A DNA stretch of 64,000 bases from Haematobia irritans (taxonomy: Eukaryota; Arthropoda; Insecta; Diptera; Muscidae), in assembly GCF_050003625.1 (NCBI RefSeq), contig NC_134401.1, forward strand, positions 97,814,852 through 97,878,851, read 5' to 3'. Position numbers and translations under genes: made by a program. Below are positions 1 through 9,489 of the stretch, piece by piece. The notes beneath the pieces were generated by a model. It saw only the letters and a program-made list of their open reading frames with translations, made no database searches and was not told the DNA's origin. Within the stretch, counting starts at the first letter, position 1. Each line of letters starts with the position of its first letter.

Positions 1-190
1 AGACTTACCTACACATACCTTTTTTGTCTAATATATACCACGTATGGACTAACTCACAATTTAGAAAACGATGTTAAGAAGTTTTAAGATAACATACCAC
101 AACCCAATTAATTCGATTGTGGATGACAGTCTTTCGTAGAAGTTTCTACGCAATCCATGGTGGAGGGTACATAAAATTCGGCCTGGCCGA
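1..190 (+). mobile_element. 3' end of a DINE-1/Helentron-like element, cut by a SINE
   Basis: The stretch matches the 3' ends seen at 21370-21590, 58935-59145 and 61205-61441: ATATATACCACGTATGGACT, then the segment with GTAGAAGTTTCTACG, then GGTGGAGGGTACATAA and the start of the TTCGGCC/GGCCGAA hairpin. It stops at the hairpin, where SINE sequence begins, so the SINE composite has replaced or interrupted the last ~25 bp. No gene is present. Confidence 0.65.
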
Positions 191-195
191 ATCCA

Positions 196-638
196 CCGTT
201 GAAAAATTTTTTGGTGTTCGGTCGAAGCAGGGATCGAATCCACGAACTTATGTAAGCAAAGCGGGCATGGTTAGGTTAGGTGGCAGCCCGATGTATCAGG
301 CTCACTTAGACTATTCAGTCCATTGTGATATCACATTGGTGAACTTCTCTCCTATCACAGCGTGCTGCCCGATTCCATGTTAAGCTCAATGACAAGGGAA
401 CTCCTCTTTATAGCTGAGTCCGAACGGCGTTCCACATTGCAGTGAAACCACTTAGAGAAGCTTTGAAACTCTCAGAAATGTCACCAGCATTACTGAGGTG
501 GGATAATCCACCGCTGAAAAACTTTTTGGTGTTCGGTCGAAGCAGGAATCGAACCCACTACCCTGTATGCAAGGCGGGCATGTTAACCATTGCACCACGA
601 TGGCTCCTAGCAAAGCTGGCATGCTAACCATTGCACCA
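196..638 (-). mobile_element. tRNA-derived SINE composite (one full copy plus extra head pieces)
   Basis: Read on the minus strand, 607 down to 268 is a full copy of the SINE also found at 10235-10574: GGAGCC head, box A TGGTGCAATGG, box B-like GGTTCGATTCC, body, then a (CCTAA)n tail. On the far side of the tail (196-267) lies another SINE head segment, again with box B and the GAACACCAAAAA join. 608-638 repeats part of the head (GCATGCTAACCATTGCACCA). This looks like one SINE inserted into or joined with others. The heads keep pol III promoter boxes but are not functional tRNAs. Confidence 0.8.
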
Positions 639-1031
639 CTTACACAATATTTAAGTGCTTCCAATTTTATAAATATTTTTTTTGTGTGTGTTTGGGTGTG
701 TTTCTTTTTAATTGATTGATTCTTTCACTCACATAACACATTGATCCATTGATTGAGATTTAAAATAAAACATTTGCAAACAAACGTTAGAAAAGATTCC
801 GAAAAGTGTGATAACGGTTTAATTATAGTTTCTTAAGCCAGGAGTCAATCTTAAATATGTAATTGAATTTGTGTTTGCTCCCTCACATACACACAGTGTC
901 ATACAAACCACGCCTCTTAAGGCCTTGCATATTTTAACATGTCATTTTTTTAACATTGCATGAAAGTTGTCTCCTCATTGTTGTTTAACCATTAAGACAA
1001 CATATCCGTTACCTGAGGACAACCAATACTG
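639..1031. other. Non-coding stretch, nothing recognised
   Basis: AT-rich sequence with no convincing ORF or repeat family that I can recognise. It ends at the target-site duplication of the LINE. Confidence 0.5.
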
Positions 1032-1125
1032 ACAACGATGACTCAGACGGCCCTCACTGCAGTCGGTTCTTCGTACCGGGGTCGACACAAGGACCACGTC
1101 CTTGTCCAAGGACTGCAACCCCCCC

Positions 1126-1278
1126 ATGGGAAATCAAGTATGTATAGAAAACCCTTCCCCACCCCTTTCCCAAATCCCATCCAACACCCCATCCTATTCC
1201 CCATCCCTTTTTCCCTCCTGGGCAGAGTCTGCCAGCCAGTCTGCTCAGAATTCTTCTCCTTCGTGCTGGCGACATTGA
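1126..1278 (+). CDS. Short upstream ORF in the LINE leader, possible ORF start
   Basis: A 50-codon ORF beginning with ATG at 1126 (MGNQVC...), rich in Pro and Ser, ends at TGA 1276-1278. It overlaps the 2A-like motif, which lies one frame over. No ATG exists in the 2A/PHD frame between its last stop (TAG at 1145-1147) and the PHD finger. One possibility is that the leader ORF was once in frame and that a one-base change in this C-rich tract separated them; frameshifting or non-AUG initiation are alternatives. It could equally be a chance ORF. No domain is recognised. Confidence 0.3.
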   Translation: MGNQVCIENPSPPLSQIPSNTPSYSPSLFPSWAESASQSAQNSSPSCWRH

Positions 1279-1294
1279 AAGCAATCCAGGTCCA
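1253..1294 (+). other. 2A-like (ribosome-skipping) motif upstream of the LINE ORF
   Basis: In the same frame as the long ORF, 1253-1294 reads LLLRAGDIESNPGP, followed by valine. This fits the 2A consensus D-[VI]-E-x-N-P-G-P with a hydrophobic lead-in. 2A and 2A-like peptides make ribosomes release the upstream chain at the final Gly-Pro and continue. They are known from picornaviruses, trypanosome L1Tc/ingi elements and several other APE-type LINEs. Here the skip would place the PHD-EN-RT protein directly after the final Pro at 1292-1294. Activity is inferred from sequence only. Confidence 0.8.
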
Positions 1295-4200
1295 GTGAAG
1301 TATGTGTGTCCGGTCTGTTCGCGGCAGGTCACGCGCGGAAGTTACTCCGTGATGTGCAGCGAATGTCACAACTGGGTACACCTGCGTTGCTCGGGACTCA
1401 GGAATGTAGGAGATTACAATCCTGCATTCAAGTGTCCCACCTGTGTGAGCTTGCCCCCCATGTCGCCCCTCCCTGTAGTCACAACAGTGAGACCTTCTCG
1501 CGTCGTGACTGCAGACCCCACATCACCTGTCATGACCCATCCCCCCACATCATCACATAATACAACCACATTGACACTTTTGTCAAATCCGAGTCCGTCC
1601 GTAAATAACAGTATAGCTGGTCCAGAGACATGTCAGGCTTGCAGAAAGAGATACACAAAGGCAGCCAAACCGGTTAGGTGTTCCATCTGCAAGACCTCGA
1701 CGCACCTGAGATGCTCAGGCCTCAGGAATTCTGACCAATATACCCCTGACTTTGTTGGTACCTGCTGCCGGAGAATCCAACAATTTCAGCAACCCCACCC
1801 CATAGTAAACACCCGACACCCACAACAGACCGCAATAGACTCTTCCTCGTCAACCCATTCAATAGTTCGGACTGTCCCGTCCACTGCTGGGAACCAGTTG
1901 AGTGGTCTCAAGATCCTACAGTGGAATTGTAATGGACTGACAAGGAAGATCACTGAAATCACGGATTTCATGGACAAGAGGGGTATTCTCATATCCGCGC
2001 TCCAGGAGACCAAGCTCTCCAGCAGGAATGGTCTCACGAGATCATCCTGCTACTCTGTGATTAGGCAAGACATAGAAAGGAATGCCGGAGGGGGAATAGC
2101 CTTCATTGTCCATGATTCCGTGAGATACAGACCCATGCCACTGACCACGACCGATCCCCATTTGGAGATACAGGGGATAACTGTCACGGTGGGAGAGGAA
2201 GATATATGTATTCTAAACGTATATATACCTCCCGATTCTGTTTGCCAGACAGGATACAAACCAATGTTGAGGCCCCACCTCAACAGTGTGCGGACTATCC
2301 TGTTAGGCGACCTGAATGCACATCATGACAGCTGGTATTCAGAGCTTGGATGTGATGCCAGAGGAGAATTGATTGCGGATCAGGTGGATGACACAGATTT
2401 CTGTGTGCTGAATGAAAACCACCCGACCCGCATAACGGCCACCTGCCGAAGCTCCCCCGACATCACCATGGTTAGCTCTGACCTCGTGACTCAGACCTCA
2501 TGGCATGTAGACATAGCCATGAATTCCGACCACCTCCCGATCACAGTGTCTATTGACTTAGGGACAGACACCGTAATTCCAGAGAAGAAGACGTTTATGA
2601 ACTTTGGTAAAGCTAATTGGGAGCTTTTTACCTCGCTAACCGAGTACGAGTTTGCCACTGCCCCCCTGCCAACGTCAGCGCCGGCTGGAGAGAAATTCTT
2701 CAGGGATGTCTTGAATAGAGCGTGTAAAAGGTGCATACCAGCGGGCCGGATCCCCGACATCCGTCCGAATTTCCCAATGGAAGCATCAAGGTTGGCAGAT
2801 AAGAGGGACGAGATCCGGAAAGTAGACCCAGCTGACCCTAGGATCCCGAGTCTCGCTAAGGAGATCGACCGACTTGTTGCCACCCACAAGCGAGAAAAGT
2901 GGCGCAAGCATTTGGAGGGGTCTGATCTCGGATCCAAACGGCTTTGGTCTACGATCAGGAACCTCTCGAACCCCAAACGTACGGATAACATTTCCATATC
3001 GTTTGGGGGGCAAACTCCAAAAGACGACACAGGTGCAGCGAATGCTTTCTGCAGACAATTTGTCGAGCACCCCCAATCAGTCGATCGTGCAAGTAGAAAG
3101 CAAAGGCGAGTCTTCCGTGCCCTCAGACAGGACAACCCACCTATGGTCATCAGTCGGGAGAATGTTCTCCAGGCGATAAAGGCCGCCAAGAGCTCCACAG
3201 CGATTGGCCCAGATGGTTTGGCTACGAGGATGTTGAAACATATTGGAGAGAATGGTGTTAGATATCTGACCCATATCTTCAATATCTGTCTCAACACCCT
3301 TGAAATACCGGACATCTGGAAAATAGGGAAGGTTGTTCCTGTTCTGAAACCAGGGAAACAGGCACACCTAGGAGACTCGTATCGACCAATTACTCTTTTG
3401 TCCCCCGTAACGAAGATTCTGGAGGCTATTCTACTGCCCTGCTTTTCAGAACATCTAATGTTGGCAGAACATCAGCATGGTTTCCGCTCGGGCAGGAGTA
3501 CAACCACTGCTTTGTGCGAATTAACAGCCAACATTGCAGAGGGACTAAACAGTAAGAGGCCGCATAAACGTTCGATCCTCGTAGCACTGGACTTGTCTAA
3601 GGCGTTCGATACGGTGAACCACACCACGCTCTTGGGAGACATTATGGGAACCACCCTTCCCAATAATCTCAAGAGATGGTTGGCGAACTACATGGCTGGC
3701 AGACAGTCCTATGTGGAATTTAGAGGAAGAAGATCAACGCCCAGGAGGAACAAACAGGGCGTACCTCAAGGCGGTGTATTGTCCCCCCTCCTCTTTAATT
3801 TCTACGTGGCTGGAGCTCCCCAACCACCACCAGATGTCCACCTGATAACCTATGCGGACGATTGTTCCATAGTGACCACAGGTAGAGACATAAGGGAGCT
3901 TGAGGTGAGGATAAATGACTACTTACCTACACTTAGGGATTTCTTTGTCGACAGGAACCTGAAACTTTCTGCCCCCAAATCTACAGCGACCATCTTCACA
4001 TCGTGGACTAAAGAGGTGAACATGGAACTCGATATCCACATTCGTGGCCAGAGTATCCCCACTTCCAGGAACCCCAAGGTTCTTGGTGTGACGTTTGATA
4101 GCCTGTTCCTCTTTGGTAAACATGCGGAAGTGGTAGCTAAGAAGGTTGGGAGCAGAAACAAGATCCTGAAGGCATTGGCTGGTAGCACCTGGGGGAAAGA

Positions 4201-4939
4201 TAAAGAGACGATACAAAAGACCTACGAGTCTATTGGTCGTCCCCTTATCGATTATGCGGCCCCTGTTTGGACTCCCAGTATTAGCGATACCCAATGGAGA
4301 AATCTCCAGACGGTGCAAAATACTGCGCTGCGGATTGCGACCGGGTGTCACTCCAAGACCCCGGAACAGCATCTGCATCATGAGTCCAAAATGCTATCGG
4401 TGAGGCAACACTGTACCCTCCTCACCCAACAGCACCTGATAAAGTGTAGAAGTGTAAACCACCCGAACCACGCCACCTCAAGGAGGGCAACGACCGAGAG
4501 GGGTAGACCCATTCGGTTTGATTTTAGGAAGGACTTACAGTCAATAGAACATGTGATCGGCGATGACAGTGATGAGGGAATAAGGACGGCATTGAGTGCA
4601 GTGCACACGGCAGCGGTTCAAGATGCGATCAACTCCTACCAGTGCAGTGTTGTACTGGGAGGTAGGCCACCACCGATCAATGAAGATGAGAGACGGCTTC
4701 CTAGAGAAACCAGGTCGGTGCTTTCCCAGCTAAGATCGGGGATCTCTAGGTACCTAAATAGTTACCTCTCCATATTGAACCCGGCAATTCAGGATGTTTG
4801 CCCGAATTGTGGACATTCGCCTCATATCACGAGGCACCTCTTCGAATGTCCTGCTCGACCGACAGATCTGACACCTGCTTCGCTTTGGACACATCCAGTT
4901 GAGGCAGCACGCTTCCTTGAACTGGATGTGGATGCTTGA
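1295..4939 (+). CDS. LINE polyprotein: two PHD-like fingers, APE endonuclease, reverse transcriptase
   Basis: Uninterrupted 1214-codon frame. The first codon counted is GTG at 1295, directly after the 2A-like motif; the frame opens at 1148 and the first in-frame ATG is codon 20. A PHD-type finger uses C5, C8, C21, C24, H29, C32, C47 and C50. A second uses C113, C116, C129, C132, H137 and C140, with its last pair degenerate (C157 C158). The endonuclease runs from about 205 (QWN at 209-211, QETK, GDLNAHH with D339 and N341, SDHLPI with D412 and H413). The RT has GPDG, SYRPITLLSP, LDLSKAFD (D766), GVPQGG and YADD at 853-856. A C-terminal Cys/His motif has C1169, C1172, H1181 and C1185. Endonuclease nicks the target and RT copies the RNA onto it. 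All catalytic motifs look intact, so the copy could be active; the odd point is the missing upstream ATG. Confidence 0.93.
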   Translation: MKYVCPVCSRQVTRGSYSVMCSECHNWVHLRCSGLRNVGDYNPAFKCPTCVSLPPMSPLPVVTTVRPSRVVTADPTSPVMTHPPTSSHNTTTLTLLSNPSPSVNNSIAGPETCQACRKRYTKAAKPVRCSICKTSTHLRCSGLRNSDQYTPDFVGTCCRRIQQFQQPHPIVNTRHPQQTAIDSSSSTHSIVRTVPSTAGNQLSGLKILQWNCNGLTRKITEITDFMDKRGILISALQETKLSSRNGLTRSSCYSVIRQDIERNAGGGIAFIVHDSVRYRPMPLTTTDPHLEIQGITVTVGEEDICILNVYIPPDSVCQTGYKPMLRPHLNSVRTILLGDLNAHHDSWYSELGCDARGELIADQVDDTDFCVLNENHPTRITATCRSSPDITMVSSDLVTQTSWHVDIAMNSDHLPITVSIDLGTDTVIPEKKTFMNFGKANWELFTSLTEYEFATAPLPTSAPAGEKFFRDVLNRACKRCIPAGRIPDIRPNFPMEASRLADKRDEIRKVDPADPRIPSLAKEIDRLVATHKREKWRKHLEGSDLGSKRLWSTIRNLSNPKRTDNISISFGGQTPKDDTGAANAFCRQFVEHPQSVDRASRKQRRVFRALRQDNPPMVISRENVLQAIKAAKSSTAIGPDGLATRMLKHIGENGVRYLTHIFNICLNTLEIPDIWKIGKVVPVLKPGKQAHLGDSYRPITLLSPVTKILEAILLPCFSEHLMLAEHQHGFRSGRSTTTALCELTANIAEGLNSKRPHKRSILVALDLSKAFDTVNHTTLLGDIMGTTLPNNLKRWLANYMAGRQSYVEFRGRRSTPRRNKQGVPQGGVLSPLLFNFYVAGAPQPPPDVHLITYADDCSIVTTGRDIRELEVRINDYLPTLRDFFVDRNLKLSAPKSTATIFTSWTKEVNMELDIHIRGQSIPTSRNPKVLGVTFDSLFLFGKHAEVVAKKVGSRNKILKALAGSTWGKDKETIQKTYESIGRPLIDYAAPVWTPSISDTQWRNLQTVQNTALRIATGCHSKTPEQHLHHESKMLSVRQHCTLLTQQHLIKCRSVNHPNHATSRRATTERGRPIRFDFRKDLQSIEHVIGDDSDEGIRTALSAVHTAAVQDAINSYQCSVVLGGRPPPINEDERRLPRETRSVLSQLRSGISRYLNSYLSILNPAIQDVCPNCGHSPHITRHLFECPARPTDLTPASLWTHPVEAARFLELDVDA

Positions 4940-5046
4940 AATGTCTAATCCCTGTATTTGTTTGTAATCGTTTATCCTTTGTTTGTTTTGTCTTTTCTAT
5001 ACATTTTCCACAGGGGCTACAACAACAACAACAACGATGACTCAGA

Positions 5047-5369
5047 TAAATGCATGTAATCAGGTTGTAGTTTTACGACATTTTCGTCTCTGCTTTGGGG
5101 CGATTTGCAAGGAGATACAAAAGCTGAGTGCATGGCATATACGCACATGCAAGCGCTCTCATTCCCTTATGCACACGTAAACACAGAGTAATGATTACAT
5201 TAACGATTAAAGAGTTTGCGATGTTAAGCCTACTGCCTCACAAAGCCTACTCATGTATCGCCATACAAACGCCAACAACATAAAGTCGGCTAAAGACAGA
5301 ATGTTATCACAAGGCTTCTGGTCATTAGTTTACCATACTCTCTTGTACTATTCGAACATACAAATATGA
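5047..5369. other. Non-coding stretch between the LINE and the hAT-like nest
   Basis: About 320 bp with no recognised gene or repeat family. It ends at the left target-site duplication of the nested hAT-like element. Confidence 0.5.
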
Positions 5370-5619
5370 TTTTAAACTAGAAGTGTGCGCGTGACACGAA
5401 ATTCTTGTGAGTCGTGAACAAAATCCAAAGCAACTCTCGTGAATGTGCGTGAATGGGACTGAAATAAATATATCGTGCGTGAGAAATAAAATCGGTTCGT
5501 GAATGTGCATGAATAAAATTTCTGCAAAATCACGCTCACGAAAAAAATCAAGATTTAACAGGTTGGCTGATAAGTCCCCGGTCTAACAAAGAAAAACACA
5601 TTTTTTTGTCAAATTCGTT

Positions 5620-8186
5620 TTTATTATATTCAACATAGTTCCCTTCAAGAGCGATACAACGATTATAACGACCTTCCAATTTGTTGATACCATTTTGGTA
5701 GTACTCCTTCGGTTTTGCCTCAAAATAGGCCTCAGTTTCGGCGATCACCTCTTCATTGCAGCCAAATTCTTTCCCTGCGAGCATCCTTTTGAGGTCTGAG
5801 AACAAGAAAAAGTCGCTGGGGACCAGATCTGGAGAATACGGTGGATGGGGAAGCAATTCGAAGCCCAATTCATGAATTTTTGCCATCGTTCTCAATGACT
5901 TGTGGCACGGTGCGTTGTCTTGGTGGAACAACACTTTTTTATACCCACCACCATAGAATGGTGACGGGGGTATAATAAGTTTGTCATTCCGTTTGTAACA
6001 CATCGAAATATCGATTTCCGACTATATAAAGTATATATATGTTCTTGATCAGGGAGAAATTCTAAGACGATATAACGATGTCCGTCTGTCTGGCTGTCTG
6101 TCTGTTGTAATCACGCTACAGTCTTCAATAATGAAGCAATCGTGCTGAAATTTTGCACAAACTCGTCTTTTGTCTGCAGGCAGGTCAAGTTCGAAGATGG
6201 GCTATAGCGGTCCAGGTTTTGATATAGTCCCCATATAAACCGACCTCCCGATTTGGGGTATTGGACTTATAGAAATCGTAGTTTTTATCCAATTTGCCTG
6301 AAATTGGAAATTTAGAGGTATTGTAGGACCACAAATACGTGTGCCAAAAATTGTGAGTATCGATCCCGATTTTACTTCTTCGGCTTATAGAAATCGTAGT
6401 TTTTATCCAATTTGCCTGAAATTTGAAATCTAGAGGTATTTTATGACCATAAAGAGGTGTGCCAAAAGTGGTGAGTATCGGTCCATATTTTGGTATTGCC
6501 CCCATATAGACCGATCTCCCGATTTTACTTTTTGGGCTTATAGAAACCGCAGTTTTTATCCAATTTATCTGAATTTAGAAATCAAAAGGTACTTTAGAAC
6601 CGTAAAGAGGTGTGCCAAAAATGGTGAGCATCGGTCCATGTTTTGGTATGGTGCCCATATAAACCGGCCTCCCGATTTGGGATCTTGGGCTTATAGAAAC
6701 CGTAGTTTATATCCAATTTGCCTGAAATTGGAAATCTAGATGTATTTTAGGACCATAAATATGTGTGCCGAAAATGATGAGTATCGGTCCATATTTTGGT
6801 ATAGCCCCCATATAGACTGATTTCCCGATTTTACTTCTTCGGCTTCTATAATCCAAAGTTTTTATCCAATTTGCCTGAAATTGGAAATATAGAGGTATTT
6901 TCGGGCCATAAAGAGGTGTGCCGAAAACGGTGAGTATCGGTCCATATTTTAGTATAGCCCCCATAAGAACGATTTCCAGATTTAACTCCTTGGGTTTCTA
7001 GAAACCGTAGTTTTTATCTGATTTGCCTGAAATTCTAAATATTCTGGTATTTGAGGCTCACAAAAACGTGTATCGGATTAAGTTTTTATCGGTCCATTTG
7101 GTAATGCCTCCATATAGAAGGCCAACTGATCATGAAAATTGCTTGAAACTCAATGAAAAATTTCTAAATTTTACTTCTCGGGTGAAAATCTACAGATTTA
7201 AGATTTCAAATCAAGACGTTATTTTATAATTTTCTTGCACACTTACAAGAGATGTTAATAATTCCTCTAAAACTCAAACAAAAATGGTTCTTATAAATCC
7301 AGAATCTGATATAGTCCTCATAGGTGAAATCTTTAAAGTTATCTTCCGGAAGTGTCCTCAAGCCCTCCTGAAATTTCAAAGGAAACCCTAATATTTGGTT
7401 CATGGTGGTGGGTATTTAAGATTCGGCCCGGCAGAACTTACTTGTTCTTCTTCATATGGGGCCGTTTTGCCGCGATTTCGACCTTCAAACGCTCCAATAA
7501 CGCTATATAATAGTCACTGTTGATGGTTTTTCCCTTATCAAGATAATCGATAAAAATTATTCAATGCCATCCCAAAAAACAGAGGTAATTACTTTGCCAG
7601 CGGACTTTTGAGTCTTTCCACGTTTCGGAGACGGTTCACCGGTCGCTGTCCACTCAGCTGACTGTCGATTGGACTCAGGAGTGTAGTGATGGAGCCATGT
7701 TTCATCCATTGTCACATATCGACGGAAAAACTCGGGTGTATTACGAATTAACAGCTGCAAACACCGCTCAGAATCATCAACACGTTGTTGTTTTTGGTCA
7801 AATGTGAGCTCGCGCGGCACCCATTTTGCACAGAGCTTCCGCATATCCAAATATTGATGAATGATATGACCAACATGTTCCTTTGATATCTTTAAGGCCT
7901 CTGCTATCTCGATCAACTTCATTTTACGGTCATTCAAAATCATTTTGTAGATTTTTTTTGAAGTTTTCGTCGGTAACCACCTCTTTCGGGCGTCCACTGC
8001 GTTCACCGTCCTCCGTGTTCATTTCACCACGCTTGAATTTTGCATACCAATCAATTATTGTTGATTTCTCTTCTGATTCAGAATCCGGAAACTCATTATC
8101 AAGCCAAGTTTTTGCTTCCACCGTTTTTTTTTCTCCTTCAGAAAACAAAATACTGTTTTCAAAACACGAAATTCCTTTTTTTCCAT
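5620..8186 (-). pseudogene. Himar1-type mariner transposase, broken
   Basis: The gene reads on the minus strand from ATG at 8186-8184 (MEKKEF...). An early frameshift near 8125-8135 sits in a homopolymer run, a second disruption lies near 7945-7965 after the first helix-turn-helix, and the DINE-like insertion at 5940-7444 splits the catalytic domain. Recognisable blocks are the DNA-binding region (WYAKFKRGE, SGRPKEV, KISKEHVGHI), the first catalytic Asp in YVTMDETWLHHYTPE, the second in HQDNAPCH and the third in PYSPDLVPSDFFLF, i.e. a D,D34D mariner. The normal stop is lost, so the 3' part reads on through the terminal repeat to 5548. It cannot make transposase, but the ends could be mobilised in trans. 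Confidence 0.92.
5940..7444 (+). mobile_element. DINE-1/Helentron-like element inserted in the mariner
   Basis: It starts TATACCCACCACCAT...GGGGGTATA (5' stem) and continues with GTTTGTAACACATCGAAATATCG, an AAGTATATATATG block and the TGTCCGTCTGTC run. It then carries about five copies of a ~156-bp unit (TAGCCCCCATATAGACCGAT... to GGTGAGTATCGGTCCATAT) and ends GGTGGGTATTTAAGATTCGG with CCCGGCAGAACTTACTTGT. The mariner sequence resumes precisely on both sides (AACAACACTTTTT and CTTCTTCATATGGGG), which proves the boundaries to within a few bases. It has no coding capacity of its own. Confidence 0.85.
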
Positions 8187-8649
8187 TTTTCCATTCATAA
8201 ACTAATTAACTTACAGACGTCAAATTTTGACACGAATCATTTGAAGGTTGGTACTATATAAAAATAATATGCATTTAATCTAGCGACGGCATCTATGTGT
8301 CAGACCGGTGACTTATCAGCCAACCTGTTAATTCATACTCTTATGTTAACTGAAATTAATTTAGGTCTCGAACTATATTCTATTTTTGAATTTTGTTACC
8401 TCTGCTGATTTCCGTTTGGAAAATGTCGTGAGTCACGTGAATTTGTCGTGAATCACGTGAATTGTCGTGATTCGTGCGTGAGTCTTTAAATGTTGTTTAT
8501 GCGCGAGCGTGAGTACTGGTTTTCATTTCGTGAATGTGCTACACACGATACGTGTGTAGCCAAGTATCGTGCGTGAATAAACATTTTGCTTCGTGAATGT
8601 GCGTGAGTGTGAGTGAAATTTCAGTCACGCGCACATCTTTATTTTAAAC

Positions 8650-9487
8650 CACACTTTCAGAACATCTGCTTGCGAAGTACTTTCCCCACAAACAACATTA
8701 ACCAGAAGCGGTTGATGCAATGCAATACTATGATGGACATTTTAATGTCTACTTTGTAAGGATATGAATAAATGGAAATAATCTTCGCCATATTTTTGCA
8801 GATGATTTAATACACTTTTTATATCACCCACTCACAGAATTGGGGATTATTTCCATGGACGGGGTGTGATTTGTTGGGGAGTTTCCAGAATTTTTGGGAT
8901 TTTGTTGTGGGAATTTTTCGAACTTTAAGCGTTTACTGTGGGTGAAGTTTTTAATAGGTCTGTTCGCGTAGTTTTCCAGTAAACAATATCCAGTAAAAAC
9001 TAGCAAGAGAGAGAGAGTATATTTTACTCCCTTTGTTTACAAATGCTGAAAAGTACGCGAACGGCATCCAGCAACGATCAAAATTTCAGCTACTAAAACA
9101 TTAAAAATAAAAATCGAATCCTGTTTGTTTTTTAAGTTCCAATTGTAGTTGCGAAACATGTACATTGTACTGATGCATTGTTTGTTATCAACAACCAGCA
9201 GGCAAAGTTTGCAAGGTCTTACTGGGGATAAAATCTCTAGCAAAAACTTGCAATTTCTCTACCTGATAACTGTCAAATGTAGACTATCTCCAGCTCTCTC
9301 TTGCTGGCTTTTTGGTGTAAAAGAACAATTTCCAGTAAACAGATCTAATGAGTTAAAGGAACTGAATGTGACGAAATATCCTGATTACGACCTAATTGAT
9401 GAAAGAAATCGTTGCCAAGAAAATTTATAATTTCTTTACTCTTCTATTCAACATGACGATACGTTTGATATAGATTCCCATTTAATA
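8650..9487. other. Non-coding stretch, nothing recognised
   Basis: No host exon, RNA gene or known repeat family could be identified. Short ORFs here show no family features and a composition typical of fly intron. Confidence 0.45.
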
Positions 9488-9489
9488 GT

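Larger units (their letters stand above)
1032..5046 (+). mobile_element. Full-length non-LTR retrotransposon (LINE) with target-site duplication
   Basis: The same 16 bases, ACAACGATGACTCAGA, occur at 1032-1047 and 5031-5046. The copy inside spans about 1048-5030 (4.0 kb); the first five bases of the duplication are ambiguous with the AAC-rich 3' terminus. It has a 5' leader with a C/T-rich tract, one long intact ORF, a short 3' UTR and an (AAC)n end in place of poly(A). An exact TSD and an open 1214-codon frame indicate a recent insertion. A related 5'-truncated element lies at 42944-45626. The domain plan (2A-like motif, PHD fingers, APE endonuclease, RT, C-terminal Cys/His motif, no RNase H seen) suggests an ingi/Vingi- or Jockey-superfamily element; the clade is not resolved by eye. 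Confidence 0.93.
5556..8330 (-). mobile_element. Himar1-type (irritans) mariner, itself interrupted
   Basis: The left end at 5558 begins ACAGGTTGGCTGATAAGTCC and the right end at 8328 is its inverted counterpart with few differences. TA dinucleotides flank both ends (5556-5557, 8329-8330), the usual Tc1/mariner TSD. The terminal sequence and decoded protein match what I know of Himar1 from Haematobia. Total length is 2771 bp; removing the ~1.5-kb DINE-like insert gives ~1.27 kb, the normal mariner size. Confidence 0.93.
5370..8649. mobile_element. hAT-like non-autonomous element carrying a nested mariner
   Basis: TTTTAAAC is repeated at 5370-5377 and 8642-8649, an 8-bp TSD as expected for hAT. 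The termini inside are TAGAAGTGTGCGCGTGAC on the left and, as reverse complement, TAAAGATGTGCGCGTGAC on the right. Both ends are crowded with short CGTGA / CGTGAATGTGCGTGA motifs in both orientations (5385-5540 and 8425-8630), typical of subterminal transposase-binding repeats. Without the mariner insert it is only about 490 bp and has no transposase. Confidence 0.75.

Noticed and set aside
1038..1298. 86-codon ORF beginning MTQTALTAV
   Set aside because: Its ATG lies in the target-site duplication, so it is host sequence joined by chance to the LINE leader.
2491..3315. 274-codon minus ORF under the LINE ORF, and 43308-44045 minus in the second LINE
   Set aside because: Antisense shadows of the RT/endonuclease coding frame at the same location; no domain recognised.
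9037..9430. Short ORFs as possible upstream receptor exons
   Set aside because: No signal peptide, no suitable splice sites in phase 0 and no similarity to receptor N-termini that I could see.
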